Shown here: positions 7,755 through 14,350 of the stretch, in pieces
Layout: every line of letters begins with the position of its first letter
How positions within the stretch are numbered: position 1 is the stretch's first letter
Assembly: GCA_050999155.1 (NCBI GenBank)
Contig: JBPCPM010000015.1
Span: 1-18,971, forward strand
Source: JBPCPM01 sp050999155
GTDB lineage: Bacteria; Actinomycetota; Thermoleophilia; Solirubrobacterales; 70-9
Length of the DNA stretch: 18,971 nt
Reading direction: 5' to 3'
Notes under the pieces: generated by a model
The model's database searches: none
Seen by the model: only the letters and a program-made list of their open reading frames with translations
What the model was told of the DNA's origin: nothing
Translations under genes and position numbers: made by a program

Positions 7755-8270
7755 CTAGCGGTCGGAGCCCCGGGCAACCGCGCGCCGCGCCGCGTCCACC
7801 GGATCGCCGTCGGCCAGCTCCCCGGCGATGAACGCCGATGGGGTCCCCGTGATGCCGGCGCGCACGCCGGTCATGAAGTCACGGTCGATGCGCTCGGCTA
7901 CCGCAGCCGACCGGCGGTCGGCCTCGAAGCGGTCGACGTCGAGGTCGAGCGCCTCGGCCCTGGCCCACAGGTGGGGGTCATCACGGTGGCCCTGGTCGGC
8001 GTAGATGCTGTCGGCCATCTCCCACAGCGCGCCCTGCCGGCCCGCCGCCTCCGCGGCTGCGTGCAGCGCCGGCGAGCGGGGCCGCTTGGAGGCCATGGGG
8101 AAATGACGGAAGACCAGCTGCAGGCCCGCAAGGTCGCGCAACTGCGCCCAGGTCACGGCACAGGCCGGACAGGCGAGGTCCGTGTACAGGACGAGGGGCA
8201 GACCCTCGCCGGCGGCGTGATCAGCGGGGCCGGGGGCCGGGACCGCCTGGCTGGTCCACCGGTCCCCCAC
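7755..8270 (-). CDS. DsbA-family thioredoxin-fold protein
   Basis: This 171-residue protein has a thioredoxin fold with a helical insertion, as in DsbA/FrnE-like oxidoreductases. The active-site motif is CPAC at 34-37, after the strand LPLVLYTDLA, and the cis-proline loop is GTPSAF at 142-147. The insertion (about 60-135) is mostly helical. There are no other Cys residues and no signal peptide or membrane segment, so it is likely a cytoplasmic thiol-disulfide enzyme. The GTG start lies 10 bases after the peroxiredoxin stop without a clear ribosome site, suggesting translation by reinitiation. The pairing with a one-Cys peroxiredoxin suggests it could reduce that enzyme; this is inference. Its position between rpsO and pnp is an insertion into an otherwise common gene pair. 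Confidence 0.82.
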   Translation of the reverse strand: MGDRWTSQAVPAPGPADHAAGEGLPLVLYTDLACPACAVTWAQLRDLAGLQLVFRHFPMASKRPRSPALHAAAEAAGRQGALWEMADSIYADQGHRDDPHLWARAEALDLDVDRFEADRRSAAVAERIDRDFMTGVRAGITGTPSAFIAGELADGDPVDAARRAVARGSDR

Positions 8271-8280
8271 CGCGTCGCGG

Positions 8281-8736
8281 CTAGGCCGTGTCGGCCAGGG
8301 CGTCGAAGATCAGGTTCGCGCCCGGGACCTTCAGCGGGTGCGACTCATACGACCACTGCACCGTGCCCTGTTCGTCGATCAGCACGAGCGAGCGGTTGCT
8401 GTGGCCGCGCTCGGGGATGAACGCGCCGTAGGCGTCGGCCACCGCGCCGCGGGGCAGGAAGTCAGAGAGCAGCGGGAACCGCAACCCCCGGGCCTCGCGG
8501 AACGCCGCGTGGGAGTCGGTCGAGTCGACGCTGACACCGATCAGCTGGGCACCGCGGCTCTCGATCTCCCCCAGGACCTCCTGGTAGAGCGACAGCTGAT
8601 CGCCGCAGACCGAGGACCAGTCTCCGGGATAGAAGGCGAACACGACCTTGCGGCCGCGGAACTCCGACAGCGAGCGCTCGACGTCATCCTGGTCGCGGAG
8701 GGTGAACTCGGGCGCGGGCGTACCCGGCTCGATCAC
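8281..8736 (-). CDS. Peroxiredoxin (1-Cys, AhpC/TSA or AhpE type)
   Basis: This 151-residue protein reduces peroxides through a peroxidatic cysteine. The segment VVFAFYPGDWSSVCGDQL (31-48) corresponds to the FYPxxxTxxC signature with Cys44; Ser replaces the usual Thr at 41 or 42. Arg114 (HSNRSLVLID) fits the conserved active-site Arg region. Cys44 is the only cysteine, so it is a 1-Cys enzyme that needs an outside thiol donor. Length and the C-terminal HPLKVPGANLIFDAL match AhpE-like or Bcp-like proteins. The GTG start overlaps the rpsO stop (GTGA at 8733-8736), so it is translated with S15. The next gene encodes a CPAC thiol enzyme, a plausible reductant. Confidence 0.9.
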   Translation of the reverse strand: MIEPGTPAPEFTLRDQDDVERSLSEFRGRKVVFAFYPGDWSSVCGDQLSLYQEVLGEIESRGAQLIGVSVDSTDSHAAFREARGLRFPLLSDFLPRGAVADAYGAFIPERGHSNRSLVLIDEQGTVQWSYESHPLKVPGANLIFDALADTA

Positions 8737-9002
8737 CGGCGCAGACCGAGCTCGTCGACGAGCTTGCGGTAGCGCTCGACGTCGCGGCGCTGCAGGTAGC
8801 GCAGCAGCCGGCGACGCTTGCCGACCAGCATCAGAAGACCCCGACGCGAGTGATGATCCTTCTTGTGGGACCGCAGGTGCTCGGTGAGCTCGTTGATGCG
8901 CTGGGTGAGCAGCCCCGCCTGGACCTCCGGCGAACCGGTGTCGGTGTCCGAGCGCCCGTACTTGGCGATCACGTCGGTTTTCTGGTCGCTGGTCAGCGGC
9001 AC
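8733..9002 (-). CDS. rpsO: 30S ribosomal protein S15
   Basis: S15 binds the central domain of 16S rRNA early in 30S assembly. The 89-residue length is exactly usual, and the family landmarks are present: GSPEVQAGLLTQRINELTEHL (about 22-42), HKKDHHSRRGLLMLVGKRRRLLRYL (about 45-69) and the closing YRKLVDELGLRR. I chose the GTG at 9002 (PLTSDQKTDVIAKYGR) because it gives the normal N-terminus; a longer frame upstream overlaps ribF and is spurious. No clear ribosome site precedes it. It begins 37 bases after ribF and overlaps the peroxiredoxin start. Confidence 0.96.
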   Translation of the reverse strand: MPLTSDQKTDVIAKYGRSDTDTGSPEVQAGLLTQRINELTEHLRSHKKDHHSRRGLLMLVGKRRRLLRYLQRRDVERYRKLVDELGLRR

Positions 9003-9039
9003 GGCGCGGAAGGATAGCTGGATGGCCCGGCGGGGACCG

Positions 9040-9927
9040 TCACGCCCGGGTGAAACGCTCGCACACCTCACGCGTGCGCTGCACGTCGTGGGCCATCTGC
9101 TCGCGCAGCTCGTCGGCGCCGGCGAACCACCGCTCGCCCCGCAACCGCTCGACGAAGGCGATCCGCAGCGTCTGGCCGTAGAGGTCGCCGTCGAAATCCA
9201 GGACGTATACCTCGATGAGCAGGCTCTTTCCCTCGCCGAACGTCGGGCGAACCCCGACGTTGACCGCGGCGGGACGCCCGCCGGCGAACGCGGCGTAGAT
9301 CCCGTGCCCGGGGACGACCAGCTCGTCGGCCGGCGCGAGGTTGGCCGTCGGGTACCCGAGCTCGCGACCGCGGGCATCCCCGTGGATGACCTCGCCCTCG
9401 AACAGGTACGGCTCGCCGAGCAGCTCCCGGGCCTCGTCGACCGCGCCCGAGGCGATCAGTGCGCGGATACGGGTGGACGAGACGCGCTCCTGCCCCTCGT
9501 CGACGATCTCGACGACGCGCGTCTCGAAGGCCGGATGGGCCTCCAGCGTGGCCGTGTCGCCTGCGGCCTTGCGGCCGAAGCGGAAGTTCTGCCCGACCGA
9601 CACGCGGGTCGCGCCGAGCCGCGCGACGAGGATCTGGTCGATGAACTCCTGCGGGTCCAGCCCGGCGAAGGTCTTGTCGAAGGGGATCGTGACCAGCTCG
9701 GAGACGCCGAGGCCGGCGATGACGTCGCGCTTGATGGCGAACGGCATGATCAGCTTCGGCATGGCGTCGGGGTGCAGGACGGCCAGCGGGTGGGGCTCGA
9801 AGGTCAGGACGGTGTCGGCGTCGTCGATGACCTGCCGGTGGCCGACATGGACGCCGTCGAAGGTGCCGATCGCAACGTGCCGATCGCGGGGCTGGGCGTC
9901 GGGTAACGAGACGACACGCATGCTCAC
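9040..9927 (-). CDS. ribF: Bifunctional riboflavin kinase/FAD synthetase
   Basis: RibF phosphorylates riboflavin to FMN and then adenylates it to FAD. The N-terminal nucleotidyltransferase domain (about 15-155) has GTFDGVHVGH at 21-30, TFEPHPL at 42-48, VGQNFRFG at 111-118 and VSSTRIR at 149-155. The flavokinase domain (about 165-290) has GYPTANL at 191-197 and VNVGVRPTFG at 223-231. The spacing between GHR and TFEPHP is only about a dozen residues, clearly shorter than the usual 25 or so, so a helix of the nucleotidyltransferase domain is trimmed. The GTG start overlaps the truB stop (9924-9927); an ATG two codons later is an alternative. The truB-ribF-rpsO order is common in bacteria. Confidence 0.95.
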   Translation of the reverse strand: MSMRVVSLPDAQPRDRHVAIGTFDGVHVGHRQVIDDADTVLTFEPHPLAVLHPDAMPKLIMPFAIKRDVIAGLGVSELVTIPFDKTFAGLDPQEFIDQILVARLGATRVSVGQNFRFGRKAAGDTATLEAHPAFETRVVEIVDEGQERVSSTRIRALIASGAVDEARELLGEPYLFEGEVIHGDARGRELGYPTANLAPADELVVPGHGIYAAFAGGRPAAVNVGVRPTFGEGKSLLIEVYVLDFDGDLYGQTLRIAFVERLRGERWFAGADELREQMAHDVQRTREVCERFTRA

Positions 9928-10754
9928 GAGAACACCACAAGCGTCTTGGCCTGGCCGTCACGATCCTCGGCCACGGCAACCAGGCGCGAGCCGTGGGTGA
10001 GGCGAAACGGTCCCCCGCGGTCGCCTGGCTCAAGCGCGTCGCCGATGGGGATCCGCTTGCCGTGACCGACGGCCACCGCCTCCTCGTCGTCGACGGGCCG
10101 ATCGGGCAGGAACGACAGTGCCTCGGCGGGCGCCAGTTCGGTGCCGGCCTGCTCGACCGAGAACGGGCCGATCGCCGTCCGCCGCAGCTCCTCGCAGTAG
10201 GCGTTTCCCAAGGTCTCCACCAGAGTGCGGATGTAGGTGCCCGACGCGCAGTCGATCTCGAAGGTGACGCGCTCGGGGCAGGCATCGATCAGCTCCGCCC
10301 GGTGCACCGTGACCGTGCGCGTCGGCGTCTCGACCACCTCGCCACGGTGGGCCTTCTTGTAGAGCCGCTCCCCGTCGACGTGCACGGCCGAGGTCATCGG
10401 CAGCCGCTGGGTGACCTGGCCTACCGGGAGCTCGAGGCGCTCGGGGATCCGGCTGGTCTCTGTCAGCTCGCCGTCACGATCGCCCGTGCTAGAGGTCCAG
10501 CCGAGCCGGGCCACGGCACGGTAGGTCTTGGCCAGGTCCATGAGAAACCGCTGCAGGCGCGTGGCCCGACCGAGCAGGACCAGCAGCAGGCCGGTGGCGA
10601 ACGGGTCGAGCGTACCGGCGTGGCCGACCTTGCCGCCGCGCTCGCGGCGGATCCGGGCGACGACATCGTGGGAGGTGACGCCCGCGGGTTTGTCGACCAG
10701 CAGCACGCCGTCGGCGAGGGCGTTCACCGGGGCGGGCTCGTCTGCCGGCGCCAT
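9924..10754 (-). CDS. truB: tRNA pseudouridine(55) synthase
   Basis: TruB converts U55 of the tRNA T-loop to pseudouridine and also helps tRNA folding. With the ATG at 10754 the protein is 276 residues. It opens with GVLLVDKPAGVTSHDVV (16-32), the catalytic motif GHAGTLDPFATGLL has Asp50, and KTYRA follows near 80-84. The substrate-binding segment CASGTYIRTL is near 190, and a short PUA-like tail closes the protein. An upstream GTG would add 30 residues overlapping the nrnA gene; I rejected it because the family N-terminus starts here. The ATG lies 4 bases after the nrnA stop. Its own stop overlaps the ribF start. Confidence 0.96.
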   Translation of the reverse strand: MAPADEPAPVNALADGVLLVDKPAGVTSHDVVARIRRERGGKVGHAGTLDPFATGLLLVLLGRATRLQRFLMDLAKTYRAVARLGWTSSTGDRDGELTETSRIPERLELPVGQVTQRLPMTSAVHVDGERLYKKAHRGEVVETPTRTVTVHRAELIDACPERVTFEIDCASGTYIRTLVETLGNAYCEELRRTAIGPFSVEQAGTELAPAEALSFLPDRPVDDEEAVAVGHGKRIPIGDALEPGDRGGPFRLTHGSRLVAVAEDRDGQAKTLVVFS

Positions 10755-10758
10755 CGGC

Positions 10759-11751
10759 TCAGGCGACGGCCTGGGCATGGACCTGCTCGCGCAGGAAGGT
10801 GACGATCTCCTCGTAGGGCAGGTCGGTGGAGAACCCGGCGGCACGGGTGTGCCCTCCCCCGCCGTGTTCGCGGGCGATCGCCGAGACGTCGATCGTTCCG
10901 TCGGTGGAGCGAAGGCTGACCTTGCGCCTTGCCCCGTCGGCGCCGACCCGGTCGCGGACCAGCGCGGCCAGGCGGAGGCCTTCGATCGCTCGGATCTCGT
11001 CGATGATCCCCTCGGTCAGCTCGCCGGTGGCGCCGACGGCCCGGTAGTCGGCCGCGCCGACGTAGGTCACGCCAAGGGTTCCCTGCTCGTGGACCTCGAT
11101 GGCGTTCAGCGCCCGGGCGGTAAGCAGGACCTTCTCGATCGGGACCTTCTCGTACAGGCGCCGGTAGACCTCGTGGGTCTCGACGCCGGCCTCCATCAGC
11201 CCGGCGACGATCCGGTGGGTCCGGGCGCTGGTGCTCTCGTACATGAACCGGCCGGTGTCGGTGACGATCCCGACGTACAGCGCCTCGGCGACATCGGGGC
11301 TGAGCGACACGCCGAGCTCGACGGCCAGCTCGTAGACGATCTCGGCCGTGGACGAGGCGGTGTCGTCGACCAGGTCGACGCTTCCAAAGCGGGTGTTGTC
11401 GTGGTGGTGATCGACGTTGAGCACGCGCAGGTCGTCGCGTTGCAGGAAGGGGATCGGCATGCGGTCGATGTTGCCGCAGTCCAAAAACAGGAGCGTGCGG
11501 TCGCTGAGGTCGGCGGGCTCCTCGTGGAAGACCTCCTCGAGCGGCAAAAACCGGTACTCGACGGGAAGCGGGAACTCCTTGGCCGCCAGGAACATCACCG
11601 AGTCCTTGCCCATCGACTGGAGGATGCGGTGCGCGGCCAGCAACGAGCCGAGCGCGTCGCCGTCGGGGCCTTCGTGGGTCGTCAGCAGGAACCGCTCGCC
11701 GGCGCGCAGCTCGGCCGCCATGGCGCGGATCGCCTGACCGCGGTCGCTCAT
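10759..11751 (-). CDS. nrnA: DHH/DHHA1 phosphoesterase, NrnA-like
   Basis: This 330-residue enzyme belongs to the NrnA family, which degrades 2-5-mer oligoribonucleotides and dephosphorylates pAp; the mycobacterial homologue also hydrolyses pApA and c-di-AMP. The DHH domain carries HEGPDGDALGS (26-36), LDCGN (90-94, Asp91), the name-giving VDHHHDN (113-119) and VTDTGRF (163-169). These residues bind two metal ions. The DHHA1 domain ends with EHGGGGHTRAAGF near 295-307 for substrate binding. It is cytoplasmic. The ATG overlaps the rbfA stop (ATGA at 11748-11751), the conserved rbfA-nrnA-truB order. The exact substrate in this organism is inferred, so the symbol names the family. Confidence 0.93.
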   Translation of the reverse strand: MSDRGQAIRAMAAELRAGERFLLTTHEGPDGDALGSLLAAHRILQSMGKDSVMFLAAKEFPLPVEYRFLPLEEVFHEEPADLSDRTLLFLDCGNIDRMPIPFLQRDDLRVLNVDHHHDNTRFGSVDLVDDTASSTAEIVYELAVELGVSLSPDVAEALYVGIVTDTGRFMYESTSARTHRIVAGLMEAGVETHEVYRRLYEKVPIEKVLLTARALNAIEVHEQGTLGVTYVGAADYRAVGATGELTEGIIDEIRAIEGLRLAALVRDRVGADGARRKVSLRSTDGTIDVSAIAREHGGGGHTRAAGFSTDLPYEEIVTFLREQVHAQAVA

Positions 11752-12083
11752 TGGTCCAGCAGCTCCGACATGCGCATCCCGCGCTCGACGGTGTCGTCGT
11801 AGTAGAAGCTGAGCTTCGGGGTCCGCTTGAGCCGTAGCTGGTCGGCGATGCGCGCCTGCAGCGGGCCGTGGGCCGAGCGCAGCCCTTCGAGGGTGGCCTC
11901 ACGCTCGGGCTCGCCGCCGAGCACACTGACGTACACGCGGGCCAGGCGCAGGTCAGGGCTGGTGTCGACATGGGTCACCGTCACGAATCCGATCCTCGGG
12001 TCCTTGAGCAGACCCTGGCTCAGGGCGGTGCCGATGACCTCGCGGATCACCTCGTTTACCCGGCGCATCCGCCCACTGGCCAT
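11748..12083 (-). CDS. rbfA: Ribosome-binding factor A
   Basis: RbfA binds the 30S subunit near the 16S 5' helix and promotes late small-subunit maturation, especially in the cold. The 111-residue protein has the KH-like fold signature: RMRRVNEVIREVIGTAL (5-21), KDPRIGFVTVTHVDTSPDLRLARVYVSVLG (about 27-56) and a closing LKRTPKLSFYYDDTVERGMRM. The ATG at 12083 has no Shine-Dalgarno; a TATAGT box ends only 6 bases upstream, so the message may be leaderless. It heads the rbfA-nrnA-truB-ribF-rpsO series. Confidence 0.95.
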   Translation of the reverse strand: MASGRMRRVNEVIREVIGTALSQGLLKDPRIGFVTVTHVDTSPDLRLARVYVSVLGGEPEREATLEGLRSAHGPLQARIADQLRLKRTPKLSFYYDDTVERGMRMSELLDQ

Positions 12084-12123
12084 GGGGCGACTATACCCTC
12101 GGGCCCCGTCCGTCCGGGGCCCG
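12084..12123 (-). promoter_or_regulatory. rbfA promoter, near-leaderless, beside an inverted repeat
   Basis: On the minus strand TATAGT (12095 to 12090) matches the -10 consensus at five of six positions and ends 6 bases before the rbfA ATG, so transcription should start at or next to the start codon. No good -35 box is visible. Instead a perfect 8-bp inverted repeat, CGGGCCCC (12100-12107) and GGGGCCCG (12116-12123) around 8 bases, occupies the spacer and -35 zone. It could bind a regulator or form a terminator-like hairpin for the upstream SDR transcript. Confidence 0.55.
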
Positions 12124-12149
12124 GAGCGGTCCTTGCACGACGTCGCCCG

Positions 12150-12170
12150 CGGGCCGAACCCCCGGCCGGC
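12150..12170 (-). terminator. Possible hairpin after the SDR gene
   Basis: Just past the SDR stop the minus strand contains GGCCG and CGGCC arms around a short G-rich loop, within a longer GC-rich stretch. There is no U-run. High GC makes such hairpins likely by chance, so it is only a candidate transcription end. Confidence 0.25.
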
Positions 12171-12174
12171 GGGC

Positions 12175-12873
12175 CTACCAGTCGATCGGCTCCCGGTTGC
12201 GGAAGAAGCCTCCGGCCGGGCCGTCGTCGTCCAACGTGGCCAGCCACATCGCGGTGTCGGCCCCTTCGGCGACCGAGCGGGGGGCCGACGAGCCGCCCAT
12301 GTCGGTCGCCACCCATCCGGGGCACATCGAGTTGACCTTCACGCCGCGGTCGCCCACCTCGGCGTGCAGCATCCGGGTGACGGCGTTCAGGGCAGTCTTC
12401 GAAACCCGGTAGCCGGGCGTCCCTGAGCCCATCTCCGACAACTGGCCCATCCCCGAGGACATGTTGACGATCCGGCCCCAGCCGCCGTCGAGCATCGGCG
12501 GCAGCACCTCGCGGGCGCAGGCCAGGGCGCCCAGGGTGTTGACCTCCAGCGTCTGGCGGACGACGTCGACGTCGGCTTCGTGGGCCGAGGCCTCGTCGAT
12601 CATGATGCCCGCGTTGTTGACGAGCACCTCGACCGGGCTCCAGCGGTCGGCGAGCTCTGCGACGGCCGCCGCGATGGTCTCCGGATCGGTCACGTCGATG
12701 TGCACTGCGTGCGCGTTGTCGCCCAGCTCCTGGGCGACGCCCTCGCCGGCCTCGCGTTCGCGCGCCCCGACACCGACACGCATCCCGGACTCGGCGAGCT
12801 GACGCGCGATCTCACGGCCGATGCCACGATTGGCGCCGGTGACCAGCGCGACGCGGGTGGTGGTGTCGGACAT
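12175..12873 (-). CDS. Short-chain dehydrogenase/reductase
   Basis: This 232-residue classical SDR uses NAD(P)H to reduce or oxidise a carbonyl/alcohol substrate. It has the cofactor loop TGANRGIG (12-19), NNAG (86-89), Asn112, Ser139/Ser140, and the catalytic pair Tyr155 and Lys159 (YRVSK), then PGWVATDMG (185-193). The overall pattern, with GYRVSKTALNA and PGWVATDMGG, resembles the carbonyl-reductase-like subgroup. The substrate cannot be told from the sequence. GGAGGT lies 4 bases before the ATG, one of the better ribosome sites here. It sits between the DUF503 gene and rbfA, where the translation cluster normally has no metabolic gene, so it looks like an insertion. It has its own 98-bp upstream gap. 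Confidence 0.92.
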   Translation of the reverse strand: MSDTTTRVALVTGANRGIGREIARQLAESGMRVGVGAREREAGEGVAQELGDNAHAVHIDVTDPETIAAAVAELADRWSPVEVLVNNAGIMIDEASAHEADVDVVRQTLEVNTLGALACAREVLPPMLDGGWGRIVNMSSGMGQLSEMGSGTPGYRVSKTALNAVTRMLHAEVGDRGVKVNSMCPGWVATDMGGSSAPRSVAEGADTAMWLATLDDDGPAGGFFRNREPIDW

Positions 12874-12971
12874 TCGGACCTCCGGAGGGCGGGGACGGGA
12901 CGCCGCAGCAGCGGTCTGGCCGACAGTACCGACCCGGGGAGGTCGGCTTCCTGGGTGACGCGCGACGATCC
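12874..12971 (-). other. DUF503-SDR intergenic gap with a hairpin
   Basis: This gap contains an inverted repeat CCGACC (12929-12934) and GGTCGG (12941-12946) around 6 bases. It could end the DUF503 transcript, though no U-run follows. A TACTGT box just downstream on the minus strand (about 12924-12929) could serve as a -10 element for the SDR gene. Both are weak calls. Confidence 0.3.
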
Positions 12972-13280
12972 CTAGGGCGGATCCTCGAGATCGCGGAGGC
13001 TCAACGTCCGGTGCCCGGCGGACACCCCGTCTGGGTGGAACGCCTCGATCCAGCGCACCAGCTCGTCGCCGCGGTCACGCACGTCGGCATCGCGCCCGGC
13101 CAGCACGCACACCAGGGCCGCCCGCTGCCACAGGTAGTGGTGGTCGACCTCGGCGACCGCGGCGCCGAACCGCTGGCGCAGGCGCGTGGTGATCGATTTC
13201 AGCTGCTTGCGCTTGGCCTTGAGATCCCCGGCCTGGGGAAAGTACAACTCCACCTCGACGATGCACACGAAGCCGGCCAT
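12972..13280 (-). CDS. DUF503 family protein (YlxP-like)
   Basis: This 102-residue protein matches the DUF503/YlxP family: VCIVEVELYFPQAGDLKAKRKQLKSI at the start is the family hallmark (usually LpxxxSLKxKRxxlksl), followed by a ferredoxin-like alpha-beta pattern. YlxP is found between infB and rbfA in many Gram-positives and actinobacteria and is thought to act in ribosome maturation or RNA binding, without firm biochemistry. I chose ATG 13280 over GTG 13289 because family members begin almost directly with the first strand. It is divergent from the VOC gene with only 29 bases between the start codons, so the two promoters must overlap the coding regions. Confidence 0.85.
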   Translation of the reverse strand: MAGFVCIVEVELYFPQAGDLKAKRKQLKSITTRLRQRFGAAVAEVDHHYLWQRAALVCVLAGRDADVRDRGDELVRWIEAFHPDGVSAGHRTLSLRDLEDPP

Positions 13281-13309
13281 TGCGCTCACGATACGGTCCG
13301 GCCACCGCG

Positions 13310-14209
13310 ATGGACCTTGAGGGCATCCACCACGTCACCTGCATCACCGCCGACGCGCCGGCGAACCGCGACTTCTACGTCCGAGTACTCGGCATGCGGA
13401 TGGTCAAGAAGACGGTCAACCAGGACGATCCGAGCGTCTACCACCTGTTCTACGCCGACGACGGCGGTTCGGCCGGTGCCGACATCACGTTCTTCGAGTA
13501 CCCCAACGCGGTCCGCGGCGACGACGGCGCCGGGATGGTCCATCGCACGCTGATGCGCGTGGCCTCCGAGCAGTCGCTGGACTTCTGGTCCGAGCGCCTC
13601 GCCGGTGAGGACGTCGAGGTCCAGCGTCCATCGGCCGACAGGATCGAGTTTGCCGATCCCGAGGGCCTCGGACTGGCCTTGGTCGTGGACTCCCCGTCCG
13701 ACGCGGCCCTGTCGGCCACCTCGCCCGAGATCCCGGCCGGGCACGCGCTTCGGGGCTTTGCCGGTGTCGAGGCGATGACGCCCGACCCGGCGGCCGACGC
13801 GGCGATCTTGGTGAGCCTGCTCGGGTTCGAGCGCGTCGAGAGCGCCTGGGAGGCGCGCGGGCAGCGGCGCGGTGGCACGGTGGCCTACGGCCGGACCGAC
13901 ACGCCCGGCCGGCCGGGAGCCGGCACCGTCCACCACGTGGCCTGGGCATCCGCCGACGACGACCACGAGTCCTGGCAGCGACGCCTGGCCGAGGCCGGCG
14001 TCGAGGTCACACCGGTCATCGACCGCTTCTACTTCCGCTCGATCTACTTCCGGATGCCCAGCGGCGTGCTGTTCGAGATCGCCACGATGAGCCCCGGCTT
14101 CGCGACAGACGAGGACGCCGACGCCCTCGGCCAACGCCTGTCGCTGCCCCCGAAGTTCGAGCCCTGGCGCGAGCGCATCGAATCGGTCCTCACCCCGCTG
14201 CCGGGCTGA
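13310..14209 (+). CDS. VOC-superfamily ring-cleaving dioxygenase-like protein
   Basis: This 299-residue protein carries two vicinal-oxygen-chelate (glyoxalase/extradiol dioxygenase) modules, about 3-130 and 148-262. The opening GIHHVTCITADAPANRDFYVRVLGMRMVKKTVNQDD is typical of the MhqO/MhqE/LinE-like group annotated as ring-cleaving dioxygenases for hydroquinones. Probable metal ligands are His8, His209 (GTVHHVAWA) and Glu256 (VLFEIATMSPGF). I chose the ATG at 13310; an in-frame TTG 30 bases earlier overlaps the DUF503 start and adds no family sequence. It is the only plus-strand gene inside the infB-to-dapB block, convergent with infB and divergent from the DUF503 gene, so it is probably an insertion. 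Substrate is inferred. Confidence 0.9.
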   Translation: MDLEGIHHVTCITADAPANRDFYVRVLGMRMVKKTVNQDDPSVYHLFYADDGGSAGADITFFEYPNAVRGDDGAGMVHRTLMRVASEQSLDFWSERLAGEDVEVQRPSADRIEFADPEGLGLALVVDSPSDAALSATSPEIPAGHALRGFAGVEAMTPDPAADAAILVSLLGFERVESAWEARGQRRGGTVAYGRTDTPGRPGAGTVHHVAWASADDDHESWQRRLAEAGVEVTPVIDRFYFRSIYFRMPSGVLFEIATMSPGFATDEDADALGQRLSLPPKFEPWRERIESVLTPLPG

Positions 14210-14224
14210 CCAACGCCCACACCC

Positions 14225-14333
14225 GCCGAGTGCCTGATATCGCGGTCATTGACCACACGATCAGGCACTCACCGTCGACGGATCGCCGAGTGACCGATTT
14301 CGTGGCCAATAGCCACACGATCGGGCGCTCGGC
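14225..14333. repeat. Two tandem covarying palindromic units
   Basis: Two related units of about 46-49 bp start 60 bp apart, filling most of the gap between the convergent VOC and infB stops. Unit 1 has perfect 11-bp arms (14228-14238 and 14260-14270) and an inner GGTC/GACC stem. Unit 2 has 14-bp arms (14285-14298 and 14320-14333) with one G-T pair and one mismatch, and an inner GTGGC/GCCAC stem. Both keep CACACGATC before the right arm. Several differences between units are compensated (14235:14263 T-A versus C-G at 14295:14323; 14246:14252 T-A versus C-G at 14306:14312). This indicates selection on pairing. They may act as a bidirectional terminator or belong to a dispersed extragenic palindrome family. 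Confidence 0.75.
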
Positions 14334-14350
14334 GTAGGTGCGGCGGGCGA

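Noticed and set aside
9003..9377. Longer rpsO frame starting at 9377
   Set aside because: It overlaps ribF in another frame and is Ser/Arg/Thr-rich shadow sequence; S15 starts normally at 9002.
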